NCBI RefSeq assembly: GCF_018991925.1
Contig: NW_024756914.1
Coordinates: 5,309,008-5,373,007, forward strand
Source of the DNA: Homarus americanus
Lineage: Eukaryota; Arthropoda; Malacostraca; Decapoda; Nephropidae
DNA length: 64,000 bases
Direction of reading: 5' to 3'
The notes under the pieces: generated by a model
Databases searched by the model: none
Told to the model about the DNA's origin: nothing
The model's input: only the letters and a program-made list of their open reading frames with translations
Shown: in pieces, positions 47,156 to 59,394 of the stretch
Layout: every line of letters begins with the position of its first letter
How positions within the stretch are numbered: the first letter of the stretch is position 1
Translations under genes and position numbers: made by a program

Positions 47156-47221
47156 AGTACCCCAACACCACACACCCAGCCCACAGTGCCCCAACACCAC
47201 ACACCCAGCCCACAGTATCCC
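47156..47221 (+). repeat. 29-bp tandem repeat cut by the assembly gap
   Basis: Units containing CCCAACACCACACACCCAGC followed by CCACAGTAC. Two units are present before the Ns; the intact array in copy 2 (59395-59545) has five. Confidence 0.93.
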
Positions 47222-47321
47222 NNNNNNNNNNNNNNNNNNNNNNNNNNNNNNNNNNNNNNNNNNNNNNNNNNNNNNNNNNNNNNNNNNNNNNNNNNNNNNN
47301 NNNNNNNNNNNNNNNNNNNNN
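47222..47321. other. Assembly gap of exactly 100 N
   Basis: A run of 100 N, the conventional placeholder for a scaffold gap of unknown size. It joins the end of copy 1 to the start of copy 2. Any open frame across it is meaningless. Confidence 0.99.
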
Positions 47322-47485
47322 TCTCTCTTCATCTATAAAAGGATAAATACTTTGTAAAAATTAAATAAAAATGAATATAAAATATATTTGGTCTGATTTA
47401 TAATATAGAAGAATGTGTTTAATATTTTAGGGATTAATTATTAGGTAAGGCACAACATCTTCCGAAAGATGGTTACGCGAAGAGG

Positions 47486-47486
47486 A

Positions 47487-47582
<96 letters not shown>
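47486..47582. repeat. (ATT)n microsatellite (copy 2)
   Basis: Counterpart of 36699-36794, of nearly the same length. Confidence 0.96.
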
Positions 47583-48232
47583 TGCTATTGTTATTATCAT
47601 TATTATTAGTGCTATTGTTATTGCTACTGTTATACTTGTTGATTATTACCAACAGAGTGAATGATAAATGAGGGAATAGAGACTAATGTGTTAATGGAGT
47701 GTTAATATTGGAACCGAATAATTCCTTAGTAGATCTATGTTGGTTGTAATTGGTGGATGTGAAAAGTAGGAATAATGTGATTGGTTGGTATGAAAAGTAG
47801 GATTAATATGATTGGTTGACGTAAAAAAGCAGTAAATAATTTGAATGGTAGACATTTAAATAAGGTTTGTTGTGATTGGTCGCTGTAAATACTGATATAA
47901 AACTATGAATATTGTCTGACTGTACCCTTACTGTAACTTACTGTACCCTCTACTGTAACTTTCTATAACCCTACTGTAACTTACTGTACCCTCTACTGTA
48001 ACTTGCTATAACCCTACTGTAACCACTGCCTCTGTAACTTTTCCCCTATATAACACACACTTTTATTTCATTGCCCCAACACTTCCTTTTACTACCTTTC
48101 ATTCCTCCCCCTACTGTACCCTTCGCAACATATACACCATGATTCGCTCTACCCCGTACTGTAACACCCTCCCTCCTTACTGTACCCCTCCCTCACTGTA
48201 GTCAGCTGTACCCTAACACTGTACCGTCACAG

Positions 48233-48368
48233 GAGGCAGCGTCACAGCCTGGTCGGGTGGTACTGCGGGCTGTGGGCTTCAACACGTCTGGTCAGTACCG
48301 GTGTGAAGTGTCAGCTGAAGGACCTAAGTTTAACACAGTGACGGGCCGCGGCAACCTCTTAGTCATTG
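48233..48368 (+). CDS. beat-like: Beat-family Ig1 second-half exon (copy 2)
   Basis: Same 136-bp exon as 37477-37612, with identical predicted protein (RVVLRAVGFNTSGQYRCEVS and following) and a synonymous ACT to ACA change in FNTV. Acceptor ACCGTCACAG and donor GTGAGTGT are intact. No copy of the partner exon at 22223 exists between the two blocks, so if this duplication were real the exon would need to be spliced to the single upstream exon. Confidence 0.9.
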
Positions 48369-48602
48369 GTGAGTGTATGTGTCTTTCTGTCAAATCTGGC
48401 TGCCTGTCTCACTTTCTGTCTGTCTCTTTACTGTCTGTGTGCATATATATATCTCTCCCGTTTCTGTTTATCAATCTGTCTGTCTGTCTGTCTATCTTTC
48501 AATCTGTCTGTCTGTAACCATTTCCTTTGTCTCTTTGTCTGTCTATCTCTCTATCTATTTCCTTTGTCTGTCTATCTGTCTGTCTCTCAGCCTAATAGAC
48601 AG

Positions 48603-48751
48603 GCCCCTCCCCAACAGAGCCACCAACCTCCGGGCCGGTCATCACAGGTGGACGCAACAGGTACCACGTTAACGATACAGTCAACCTCCTGTGTACCTCC
48701 AGCCCATCCCGACCTGCAACACATCTCTCCTGGAGGATAAACGGCAGACAG
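48603..48751 (+). CDS. beat-like: Beat-family Ig2 first-half exon (copy 2)
   Basis: Same sequence as 37847-37995, encoding PVITGGRNRYHVNDTVNLLC and LSWRINGRQ, donor CAG/GTGAGT. The acceptor ambiguity is the same: an AG at the end of TGTCTGTCTCTCAG gives an in-frame stop, and later AGs at 48602 and 48617 restore the frame. Confidence 0.83.
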
Positions 48752-48984
48752 GTGAGTCTGCACATCATCTACACATCAGAACACATCACCTATACATCAG
48801 TACACATCACCTCATTGCTTATTACATCATTATATCAAAGTACATACATTAAACATCGCCAAATTAGTATAAATTTCGCCAAATGTCGCCAATAATAACG
48901 ATACATTATCCATCTATACGTCGCCAACTTATTTCACTCAATCATCAACTTCTACACATAAGTTAACTTCAGTGATAAACCTTA

Positions 48985-49310
48985 AGACCTTAGAAGCTTT
49001 CCAATCAACCTGAGCTTTTAACGCGCAACTAAGACACCTGAAGCTCAACCCAAATCTTGAGCTAACGTTAACCTTAAGACACCTGAAGCCTACCTAAACC
49101 TGAGCTAACGCTAACCTACACCTGAAGCCTAATCCCAACCTGAGCCACTGCTAACCTTAAGACACCTGAAGCCTAACCCAACCTGAGCTAACGCTAACCT
49201 TAAGACACCTGAAGCCTAACCCAACCTGAGCTAACGCTAACCTTAAGACACCTGAAGCCTAACCCAACCTGAGCTAACGCTAACCTTATCATTTGAAGCC
49301 TAACCCTAAC
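48985..49310 (+). repeat. 43-bp minisatellite (copy 2)
   Basis: Counterpart of 38222-38640. The first units (48985-49150) are scrambled by substitutions and small indels, while those at 49155-49285 are exact. Confidence 0.9.
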
Positions 49311-49532
49311 GCTAACCTAACCTGTCTCACGTAATCTGAACTAGCCCAACCTAACCTAATTTAACCCCGCACGTAGCGTTAGAGAGGTTAATATTCAGGT
49401 GAATTACGCTCTGGGAGGCGAATTGTCAGATGAAATGACATCTATTTACACTAATTTATGCTGGAAAAGACACGTATTTATTTTCTCAAGAGATGGAATG
49501 TTTCAAGCACTTTCTGTTGGTCTTTGTCACAG

Positions 49533-49743
49533 GCACCACAAGACATAGTCACCAGAGAACGCCCTTACATGGTTCAGGATGGTCTACTGACGCAGATCTC
49601 CCGACTTACGTTCGTAGCGAGGCCGTTCCACTTCCAGCGAGGCGTACTGAGGGTTAAATGTGTGGCGGAGATCAGTGGTAATCGGCTGGCCCACCACACT
49701 ACCATACTTGACAACTTCAGAGCCTGGGAGAGATCTTTCCAGG
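49533..49743 (+). CDS. beat-like: Beat-family Ig2 second-half exon (copy 2)
   Basis: Same 211-bp exon as 38857-39067 with an identical predicted protein and a synonymous GAT to GAC change in the QDIV segment. Donor CCAGG/GTAGGT is followed by a greatly expanded array that repeats that donor. Confidence 0.9.
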
Positions 49744-50840
49744 GTAGGTGTTTGTGTGTTTGTGTCTGTGAGATATTCCCAGGGTAGGTGTTTAGGTGTC
49801 TGTGCCTGTGTGATGTTCCCAGGGCAGGTGTTTGTGTGTTTGTGTCTGTGTGATATTTCCAGGGTAGGTGTTTAGGTGTTTGTGCCTGTGTGATGTTCCC
49901 AGGGCAGGTGTTTGTGTGTTTGTGTCTGTGTGATGTTCCCAGGGTAGGTGTTTGTGTCTGTGTGATATTCCCAGGGTAGGTGTTTGTGTGTTTGTGTCTG
50001 TGATATTCCCAGGGTAGATGTTTGTGTGTTTGTGTCTGTGTGATGTTCCCAGGGTAGGTGTTTAGGTGTTTGTGCCTGTGTGATGTTCCCAGGGCAGGTG
50101 TTTGTGTGTTTGTGTCTGTGAGATATTCCCAGGGTAGGTGTTTGTGTCTGTGTGATATTTCCAGGGTAGGTGTTTAGGTGTGTTTGTGTGTCTGCGTGAT
50201 GTTTCTAGTGGGTAGGTGTTTGTGTCTGTGTGATGTTTCTTAGGGTAGGTGTTTGTGTCTGTGTGGATGTTTCTCAGGTGTTTGTGTCTGTGTGATGTTT
50301 TAGGGTAGGTGTTTGTGCCTTCTGTGGATGTTTCCTCTAGGGTAGGCTCAGCCTGTGTTCCCTGTGGTAGGTGTTTCAGTGTTTGTGTCTGTGTGATGTC
50401 TGTGGGTAGGGTGTCATAGTGCTTGGGTGTCTGTGTGATGCTCTAGAAAAGCTTGTGCCTGTGCAGTTCCCAGGGTGGTGTTTGTGTGTTTGTGTCTGTG
50501 TGATGTCTCCTAGTGGTAGGTGTTTGTGTGTTTGTGTCTGTGTGATATTCCCAGGTGGTGTTTAGGTGTTTGTAAAAAGTCCGTGTGGGTAGGTGTTTGT
50601 GTCTGTGTGATGTTCCCAGGGTAGGTGTTTGTGTGTTTGTGTCTGTCTGTGTGATGTTCCCAGGGTAGGTGTTTGTGTCTGTGCGATATTCCCAGGGTAG
50701 GTGTTTGTGTGTTTGTGTCTGTGTGATGTTCCCAGGGTAGGTGTTTGTGTCTGTGCGATATTCCCAGGGTAGGTGTTTGTGTGTTTGTGTCTGTGTGATA
50801 TTCCCAGGGTAGGTGTTTGTGTGTTTGTGTCTGTGTGAAT
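49739..50840 (+). repeat. VNTR built from the Beat exon donor, long allele (about 1.1 kb)
   Basis: About thirty units alternate TTCCCAGGGTAGGTGTTTGT with GTGTTTGTGTCTGTGTGAT, extending the short array found at the same place in copy 1. Nearly every unit reproduces the exon's terminal CCAGG/GTAGGT. Units at 50160-50580 are noisy and those at both ends clean. Confidence 0.95.
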
Positions 50841-50919
50841 ACATGTACTCGTATAATTATAAGGACGCCTCTTAATGTAAAATGTTTTGTCTGTTAGTCT
50901 GTTATTGTTCACAGTCGGA

Positions 50920-52135
50920 TATAGTAGCCAAATGTCTGTTAAAATCCAGAAAAAACAGCCAATGTCTGTTAAAGCTGTTAATATTTATGAAAAGTAGCCA
51001 TCTGTCTTAAAATCCATAGAAGTAGCCAAATGTCCGGCTGCCAAAAAAAGTAGTCAAATGTCTGTTAACTGTCAAGAATAGTAGCCAAATGTCTGTTAAC
51101 TGCCAAAAATAGTAGCCAAATGTCTGTTAACTGCCAAAAAAGTAGCCAAATGTCTGTTAACTGCCAAGAATAGTAGCCAAATGTCTGTTAACTGTCAAGA
51201 ATAGTAGCCAAATGTCTGTTAACTGCCAAAAATAGTAGCCAAATGTCTGTTAACTGCCAAAAAAGTAGCCAAATGTCTGTTAACTGCCAAGAATAGTAGC
51301 CAAATGTCTGTTAACTGTCAAGAATAGTAGCCAAATGTCTGTTAACTGCCAAAAATAGTAGCCAAATGTCTGTTAACTGCCAAAAAAGTAGCCAAATGTC
51401 TGTTAACTGCCAAGAATAGTAGCCAAATGTCTGTTAACTGCCAAGAATAGTAGCCAAATGTCTGTTAACTGCCAAAAAAGTAGCCAAATGTCTGTTAACT
51501 GCCAAGAATAGTAGCCAAATGTCTGTTAACTGTCAAGAATAGTAGCCAAATGTCTGTTAACTGCCAAAAATAGTAGCCAAATGTCTGTTAACTGCCAAAA
51601 AAGTAGCCAAATGTCTGTTAACTGCCAAGAATAGTAGCCAAATGTCTGTTAACTGTCAAGAATAGTAGCCAAATGTCTGTTAACTGCCAAGAATAGTAGC
51701 CAAATGTCTGTTAACTGCCAAGAATAGGAGCCAAATGTCTGTTAACTGTCAAGAATAGTAGCCAAATGTCTGTTAACTGCCAAGAAAAGTAGCCAAATGT
51801 CTGTTAACTGCCAAAAATAGTAGCCAAATGTCTGTTAACTGCCAAGAATAGGAGCCAAATGTCTGTTAACTGTCAAGAATAGTAGCCAAATGTCTGTTAA
51901 CTGCCAAGAAAAGTAGCCAAATGTCTGTTAACTGCCAAGAATAGTAGCCAAATGTCTGTTAACTGCCAAAAAGTAGCCAAATGTCTGTTAACTGCCAAGA
52001 ATAGTAGCCAAATGTCTGTTAACTGTCAAGAATAGTAGCCAAATGTCTGTTAACTGCCAAGAAAAGTAGCCAAATGTCTGTTAACTGCCAAAAAAGTAGC
52101 CAAATGTTTGTTAACTGCCAAGAATAGGAGCAACA
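50920..52135 (+). repeat. 31-bp minisatellite (copy 2), about thirty-five units
   Basis: CCAAATGTCTGTTAACTGCC-based units show a higher-order pattern: blocks of about four units (AAGAATAG, TCAAGAATAG, AAAAATAG, AAAAAAG) recur at 51060-51620. That suggests recent block duplication. Confidence 0.95.
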
Positions 52136-52171
52136 ACACAGTAACCTCTTTTGTCTGTTGTCTGTCCACAG

Positions 52172-52419
52172 CCAGCGGAGAGAGTCTTGGGGTGGCACCG
52201 AGTCTAGCACTTATGGCCTCCTGCTTCACGCTCTGTGCCTCCTTCGCCACCTCCTTCAGCGCTTCCTTCTTCTTCGCTACCTCCTTCGCCGCCTCCTTCA
52301 CGGACTCTATCGCCACCTCCTTCGTCACTTCCCTCAAGGACTCCTTCATCACCTCCCTCAAGAACTCCTTCAGTACCTCCTCCTTCAGAGACTCCTACAC
52401 CACCTCCTTCAGTAGATGA
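52172..52419 (+). CDS. beat-like: Beat-family C-terminal exon (copy 2)
   Basis: Same sequence as 39792-40039 as far as I can see, preceded by TTGTCTGTCCACAG and ending ACTACTTC-type Ser/Phe codons and TGA. It encodes the same hydrophobic and Ser/Phe/Thr-rich tail. Confidence 0.77.
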
Positions 52420-52474
52420 GATCAAGCAACACAGATGATCGTAAATAATGAAGACACTAAAAATTGTATTATCA

Positions 52475-52980
52475 TTGTAGTTGGACAAAATCAACCGGAC
52501 AAATTGTAATGTGTATACGGACAAAAATCAACCGGACAAATTGTAATGTGTCTATACGGACGTAATCGATCAGACAAATTGTGGTGAATCTCTATGCGGA
52601 CAAATTGTAATGTGACTGTATACGGACAAAACCAACCGGACAAATTGTAAGTTGTCTCTATACGGACAAAATCAACCGGACAGATCAACTCAAGCATTGT
52701 AATAACAAATAAATAAATAAAATTATATCTAAGTGGACAAAATAAAAATAACTGGACTAATTGACATAACAGAATCTTTAACCGGACAAAATCATTAATT
52801 GGACAAAATCTATAACCAGGCATAATCTTTAACAGAACTAAATATTTAACTAGACAGAATCTTTAACCGGACATAATCTTTAACAGGACAGAATCTATAA
52901 CCGGGCAAAATATTAAACCGGACAAAATCATCAACTGGACAAACTTTTTAACAAGATAGAATTTACTTGACAGATTACCT
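52475..52980 (+). repeat. CCGGACAAA-core degenerate repeat (copy 2)
   Basis: Counterpart of 40095-40600, essentially unchanged. Confidence 0.8.
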
Positions 52981-53069
52981 CCCAATAACTGTTTGTAGAC
53001 TGTGAGGTAACGATGACTGGTAACTGGGACCTAACTGGTAACAATAGGAGTACCCCAAGACTGTCCCAG

Positions 53070-54893
53070 TTAATCTACAGAGATAATGACAGTCACTAGT
53101 TAGTCTACAGCAGGGGTCACCAAACTTTTTTCACAGTGGGCCGGATAACTGAAAGAATGACGAGCGCGGGCAGCATAATCATTCTGTTCAATACTTGCAA
53201 GCCAGAACGAAAGCTCTGGTAACGTCAGAGCGTAGGCGGAGCTACCACGAGCCGGGGAAGGACTTGGGATCCGGCCCGCGGGCCGTAGTTTGGTGACCCC
53301 TGGTCTACAGTGATGATAACAGTCACCAGTCAGTCTACAGTGATGATAACAGTCACCAGTCAGTCTAAATGATGATAACAGTCACCAGTCAGTATACTGT
53401 ACATTGATGAAACAGTTACCAGTCAGTCTACAGTGATGATAACAGTCACCAGTCAGTCTACAGTGATGATAACAGTCGCCAGTCAGTCTAAATGATGATA
53501 ACAGTCACCAGTCAGTATACTGTACATTGATGAAACAGTTACCAGTCAGTCTACAGTGATGATAACAGTCACCAGTCAGTCTACAGTGATGAAGACAGTC
53601 ACCAGTCAGTCTACAATGATGATAACAGTCACCAGTCAGTCTACTGTACATTGATGATAACAGTTACCAGTCAGTCTACAGTGATGATAACAGTCACCAG
53701 TCAGTCTACATTGATGATAACAGTCACCAGTCAGTCTACAGTGATGAAGACAGTCACCAGTCAGTCTACAGTGATGATAACAATCACCAGTCAGTCTACA
53801 TTGATGATAACAGTCACCAGTCAGTCTACATTGATGATAACAGTTACCAGTCAGTCTACATTGATGATAACAGTCACCAGTCAGTCTACAGTGATGAAGA
53901 CAGTCACCAATCAGTCTACAGTGATGAAGACAGTCACCAGTCAGTGTACATTGATGATAACAGTTACCAGTCAGTCTACATTGATGATAACAGTTACCAG
54001 TCAGTCTACATTGATGATAACAGTCACCAGTCAGTCTACAGTGATGGAGACATTCACCAGTCAGTGTACATTGATGATAACAGTTACCAGTCAGTCTATT
54101 TTGATGATAACAGTCACCAGTCAGTCTACAGTGATGAAGACAGTCACCAGTCAGTCTACAGTGATGATAGCAGTCACCAGTCAGTCTACAGTGATGAAGA
54201 CAGTCACCAGTCAGTCTACAGTGATGAAGACAGTCACCAGTCAGTCTACAGTGATGAAGACAGTCACCAGTCAGTCTACAGTGATGAGGACAGTCACCAG
54301 TCAGTCTACAGTGATGATAACAGTCACCAGTCAGTCAGTGTGATGAAGACAGTCATCAGTCAGTCTACAGTGATGAAGACAGTCACCAGTCAGTCTACAA
54401 TGATGAAGACAGTCACCAGTCAGTCTACAGTGATGAAGACAGTCACCAGTCAGTCTACAGTGATGAAGACAGTCACTAGTCAGTCACAGTGATGAAGACA
54501 GTCACCAGTCAGTCTAGTGATGAAGACAGTCACCAGTCAGTCTACAGTGATGAAGACAGTCACCAGTCAGTCTACAGTGATGAAGACAGTCACCAGTCAG
54601 TCTACAGTGATGAGGACAGTCACCAGTCAGTCTACAGTGATGAAGACAGTCACCAGTCAGTCTACAGTGATGAAGACAGTCACCAGTCAGTCTACAGTGA
54701 TGAAGACAGTCACCAGTCTGTCTACAGTGATGAAGACAGTCACCAATCAGTCTACAGTGATTATAACAGTCACCAGTCAGTCTACAGTGATGAAGACAGT
54801 CACCAGTCAGTCTACAGTGATGAGGACAGTCACCAGTCAGTCTACAGTGATGAAGACAGTCACCAGTCAGTCTACAGTCATGAAAACTGTCCT
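53070..54893 (+). repeat. 30-bp minisatellite (copy 2)
   Basis: Counterpart of 40690-42765 with somewhat fewer units and cleaner sequence. The hAT-type element at 53111-53302 is inserted at its left edge. Long open frames are repeat artefacts. Confidence 0.95.
53111..53302. mobile_element. Non-autonomous hAT-type MITE, 192 bp, with 8-bp TSD
   Basis: The termini are perfect inverted repeats of 16 bp: CAGGGGTCACCAAACT at the left end and its reverse complement at the right. GGGCCGGAT and ATCCGGCCC form an inner inverted pair. The flanks are an 8-bp target-site duplication, GTCTACAG at 53103-53110 and 53303-53310. Copy 1 at about 40731-40738 has a single GTCTACAG in the same context, an unoccupied site. 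An 8-bp TSD and CAGGG(G/T)-type termini identify the hAT superfamily. No transposase is encoded. Confidence 0.95.
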
Positions 54894-55276
54894 CTTCTTT
54901 CATGTAAATATCTTACACTTTTATCCTTCTTTCAATGGTGTTCTGTGTGTGGAAAGAATGAAGGGTATTCATTCTTTTATCTTTGATGTACATAACCTGC
55001 ACGTGAATGCTTTTTTCACCGGTGTTTCGTCCGTGAAATGAAGGAAGACTGTTCTTTCTTTAATGAATATAAATGCACTTAAAGCTTCAATCATCTGTTT
55101 TGATCATGTGTATCTGTGATCTTCTTTCATTATTTCTTTCAGACAGTACTCGACGTCTCAGTACTGCAGGCTGACTTCATGCTGCTATCAGAAGACAAGA
55201 ATGAAATGTATCGACCTCATTTTACACCTCAAAAAGAAATAGATGTTTTTCATTACTGAAATATTTCCTTAAAGTT

Positions 55277-55471
55277 CACACACACACATTTGTACTCACA
55301 CACGCACACAGATATTTACACACATACAAACGCACACACACACACACAGATATTTACACACACACACACGCACACACACACACATTTACACACATGCACA
55401 CACGCACACACACAGACATTTACACATACACACACACACACACACATACCTTTACGCACATACACACAGAC

Positions 55472-55526
<55 letters not shown>

Positions 55527-55581
55527 TATTTACACACATACACACAGACGTTTACACACATACACACACACACACACAGAC

Positions 55582-55630
<49 letters not shown>

Positions 55631-55674
55631 TTTACACACATACACACACACACACACACACACATAGACATTTA

Positions 55675-55715
<41 letters not shown>

Positions 55716-55781
55716 TTACACACATACACACACACACACACACATACACACACACACAGACATTTACACACACACACACAC

Positions 55782-55815
<34 letters not shown>

Positions 55816-55835
55816 TTACACACACGCACACACAA
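55277..55835. repeat. (AC)n-based array (copy 2)
   Basis: Counterpart of 43150-43650 with more CA units between ACATTTACAC interruptions. Confidence 0.95.
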
Positions 55836-56762
55836 ACTCCCCCATCTTACACATTCTAGGAACATGAGAATGATTACCTCACATCCACTCATCTTTTGCA
55901 ATGTTCACACGACAAGTTCATCATTATCACTGTCTTTCTAACTTAACCTCATATGGCAACCTAAATTAACCTAACCTAACCTAACCTGGCTTAACCTAAT
56001 CTCACTTAACTTAACCTAACCTAACTAAATACTGGGTTATAATGCCTCCGTAAAAGAGGTGTAGTTCCGGGTGTCAGTCTTATTTGGTTATATCCGTGTC
56101 CCAATATCGCTGTGCCAAATACTATCTACAAACAGAGTTAACCAGTGAACCTGTTTCCTGCTCTCACGGCTAGTAACGTGCCTAGCTAGTGGTGCTAGTG
56201 ACGTAAGTAAAGAATTCTGTAACACTGTTGGTTGTCACTAGCTGGCCAATAACCCTATATCCGTGTTACTAATGTGTTTATAAATTTACTAGCTTCCGTA
56301 ATAGCACTAGCGTTATGCCTTGGTTCTATTACATGATAAATACAAGAGCAAGTAAATATAGAAAAGCTAGTTCACATTCTACAGTGGGATGTCAGTGTTA
56401 CAATTCATGTAGTTTTGTAATGATTTCGTCAGTTACAACTAATGCTACTAGCAGTAGTTGTAAGGCAGGTATATATGTACTAGTATATTACCAGTGCACA
56501 TATAACACTGCTAGTTTACCTTACCAGTACTAAGGTAACTCTACTACAGCAGTTATGGTACTAGTACAGATGTGACACTAGTAGCTACGTTACTAGTACA
56601 AAGGTAACGTAACTAGCTACTTTACTAGCAAATGTTGTAACTGAACTAGTTAAGCACTAGTACAACAAAACACTGTGTTTGGTAACTGTCAACTTGATGC
56701 CTAATAATACACTGTTCAGTTAAGTTTATTTGTTTTATTTCATCCTTAGTTACTGAAAGACT

Positions 56763-56763
<1 letters not shown>

Positions 56764-56830
<67 letters not shown>
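56764..56830. repeat. (GT)n microsatellite (copy 2)
   Basis: Counterpart of 44574-44622, about 18 bp longer. Confidence 0.95.
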
Positions 56831-56833
<3 letters not shown>

Positions 56834-56894
56834 AGGATAAATTAACAAATGTATCTTCCCAACACAATTGGAATTTTTACCCCCCACACACACA

Positions 56895-57745
56895 CACACT
56901 TACATTCATATTCCTTAAGCTCACTTATGCTTCCCCTGTCTGGTCTTCTCACTTAACTGCTACACAAGGAGGACTCCTGGAGAGTGGAGAAGAGGCCGAG
57001 CAAGACTATTCTCTCCCTCTCCTGCACCACACTACACTGACCTTCTCAACACTCTCTGATCATCACTATGACCTCATCTGTTAGTTAGGGACGAAGTTAT
57101 CATGGAAGTTACCACCTGAGATCCATCGTCAGCATATTACTCTTCAACGCTACAGCCGCCTCCAGCCCATAAGACCACGTACTGATCGCTGCACCATCAT
57201 CACCACCGTCACCTGCTACCACCTGAGATCCCTCGTCCGCATATTACTCTTCAACGCTACAGCCGCCTCCAGCCCATAAGACCACGTACTGGTCGCTGCA
57301 CCATCATCACCACCGTCACCTGCTACACCTGAGATCCCTCGTCAGCATATTACTGTTAAACACTGCAGCTGCTTCCAGCACCAAAGACCACGTACTGATC
57401 GCTGCACCATCATCACCACCGTCACCTGCTACCACCTGAGATCCCTCGTCCGCATATTACTGTTCAACACTGCAGCCGCCTCCAGCCCATAAGATCACGT
57501 ACTGATCGCTGCACCAGTACACACTGTAACAATCATCAACAACTGGTAGATATCTTGTGTGTTCACTCCTTGACAATCTCACTGTTGTGCTGTAACTGTG
57601 CTGAGAGTCCTTGTTAAGTGACCTTTTCCCCCATGTCACTACATTACAGTATGTTATATATTATTTACCACTTGTGTGTTTACTTATGGCTGCTGTATTT
57701 GTTAATAAACAGTTAATTATTATTACTATTATTACACAGACTCCA
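56895..57745 (+). mobile_element. LINE 3' end, first of a pair (copy 2)
   Basis: Counterpart of 44690-45537, including the four-unit 107-bp repeat (57110-57530) and the AATAAACAGTTAATTATTATT tail. Confidence 0.85.
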
Positions 57746-57844
57746 AGCGTTAACATCTTGCCCACTTTCAACTCCAGATATGATCTCTTAACACACACAC
57801 TAACCCAGACTACCTCTATCATATCTTACCAAGGTTTACACACA

Positions 57845-58740
57845 CACACAGTCTCCAAAACTGGGCTACCAACAACCATGTCACCATCAACCATACCAAG
57901 ACCATGGTTATGCACATCAACCTCTCCTCCGACGTTGTCCCACCTCCTTCCACTACCTTAGGTCCCAACACACTCCAGGTTGTAGATTCCACTAAGCTCC
58001 TCGGCGACACCATAAGACCACAATCTAAATTGGAAACCACACGTCAGTGAAGTTGTCAAATCCTCCAGTTTCTGTCTCCACCTCCTCCGCCGACTCAAGT
58101 CCCTCGGAGTTCCTGCACCCGAGCTCCTCAGTGTTTACTCAACATTCATACTTCCCAAGCTCACCTATGCCTCCCCTACCTGGTCTTCCTCCCTAAATAC
58201 CACACAACGTAAACACCTAGAAAAAGTGCAAGGTTATTCTCTCCCCTTCCTACTCCACATATCAAGAAGAGCTCAACACACTGACCCTCCCGACTCTCAC
58301 TGACCATCACCACAACCTCATCTGCAAATTTGTTGAGAAGATTCTGCACTATCCTCGACACCGGCTCCTAATACCACCCGAGATCCCTCGTCCGAGAATT
58401 GCCGTTCGACACCACAACAGCATCCAGCCCATACGAGCACGAACTGATCTCTATAAGAACAGCCCAGTCCCAACCATTGTAAAAATTATCAATAACTTGT
58501 AATCAACCAGCGTATTCACTCCCAGTCAATCTTACCCTTTGCACTGTCACTATGTTGAAATGCCCTGTAGTAATTATTATATATCATATTTGTATCACTT
58601 ATGTTACTTGTATATTATTTGTCAATCAAGAGACCCATTCCCCAATTATGTAACTGCGTATTTTCAGACTTCCGGCTGCCATGCTCTTTCAATAAACCGT
58701 TAATTATTATTATTAATATTATTATTATTATTAAATATTA
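57845..58740 (+). mobile_element. LINE 3' end, second of a pair (copy 2)
   Basis: Counterpart of 45640-46530 with the same frameshifts and the same AATAAACCGTTAATTATTATT tail. Shared decay shows both copies descend from one already-dead insertion. Confidence 0.9.
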
Positions 58741-58744
58741 TTAT

Positions 58745-58748
<4 letters not shown>

Positions 58749-58804
<56 letters not shown>
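58749..58804. repeat. (AC)n microsatellite (copy 2)
   Basis: A pure CA tract longer than its copy 1 counterpart at 46552-46576. Confidence 0.95.
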
Positions 58805-58808
<4 letters not shown>

Positions 58809-59139
58809 TTAATAATATGCGCACTGTAATACATCTGGGCACTAGTGTAATGACCTAATACTGCCTCTATATATTACAATGTGTATACCTCCCCTTCTCC
58901 CCTCCCCTTCCTCCTCCCTCCCTTTCTTCCCCTTCCTCCTCTCCCCCTACTTCCCTTCCCCTACCCCTCTCTCCTGCCCCCCCCCTCCCTTCATGATGGA
59001 AACTATATTATGTAAATAGGTGTGTTGTACCTGAGACGGGTAATGAGGTTACCTGTTATCACTGACACAGCCGCCTGCATCACACCTCACCTCCTCCTCC
59101 ATCAGGCACCTCCTGCCGGGGTAATGAAGCGTGGAGGAT

Positions 59140-59340
59140 ACTATAAGAGGAGGAGGAGGAGAGAAGGAGGAGGACGATGAGAGAGAGGAGGAAGACCAGG
59201 AGGAAGGAAGTGGTGGTGGATGTGAAGGAAGAGGAGGAGAAAGAGGGAGAGAGGAGGAGGAAAGAGAGATAAGAAGGAGGAAGACGAGGAAGGAAGTGGT
59301 GGGGTATTTGGAGGAGGAGAGAAAGGAGGGGAAGTAGGAG
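59140..59340 (+). repeat. GGA-rich purine tract (copy 2)
   Basis: Counterpart of 46900-47105, one GGA unit shorter. Confidence 0.88.
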
Positions 59341-59394
59341 AAGGAAGAGTGATGGGGGAGTGTAAAATGTTTGAAGAAGACAAAGAGAAGAAGT

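Larger units (their letters stand above)
36535..47221 (+). repeat. Large direct duplication, copy 1 (about 10.7 kb)
   Basis: This block is repeated in the same orientation from 47322. Homology starts at TCTCTCTTCATCTATAAAAG (36535; 47322) and runs to the N gap. It contains the last four visible Beat exons, several minisatellites and two LINE 3' fragments. Outside minisatellites the copies differ only by scattered SNPs and small indels. Confidence 0.96.

Noticed and set aside
47113..47346. Open frames spanning the N run
   Set aside because: Half the residues are undefined; the gap is an assembly placeholder.
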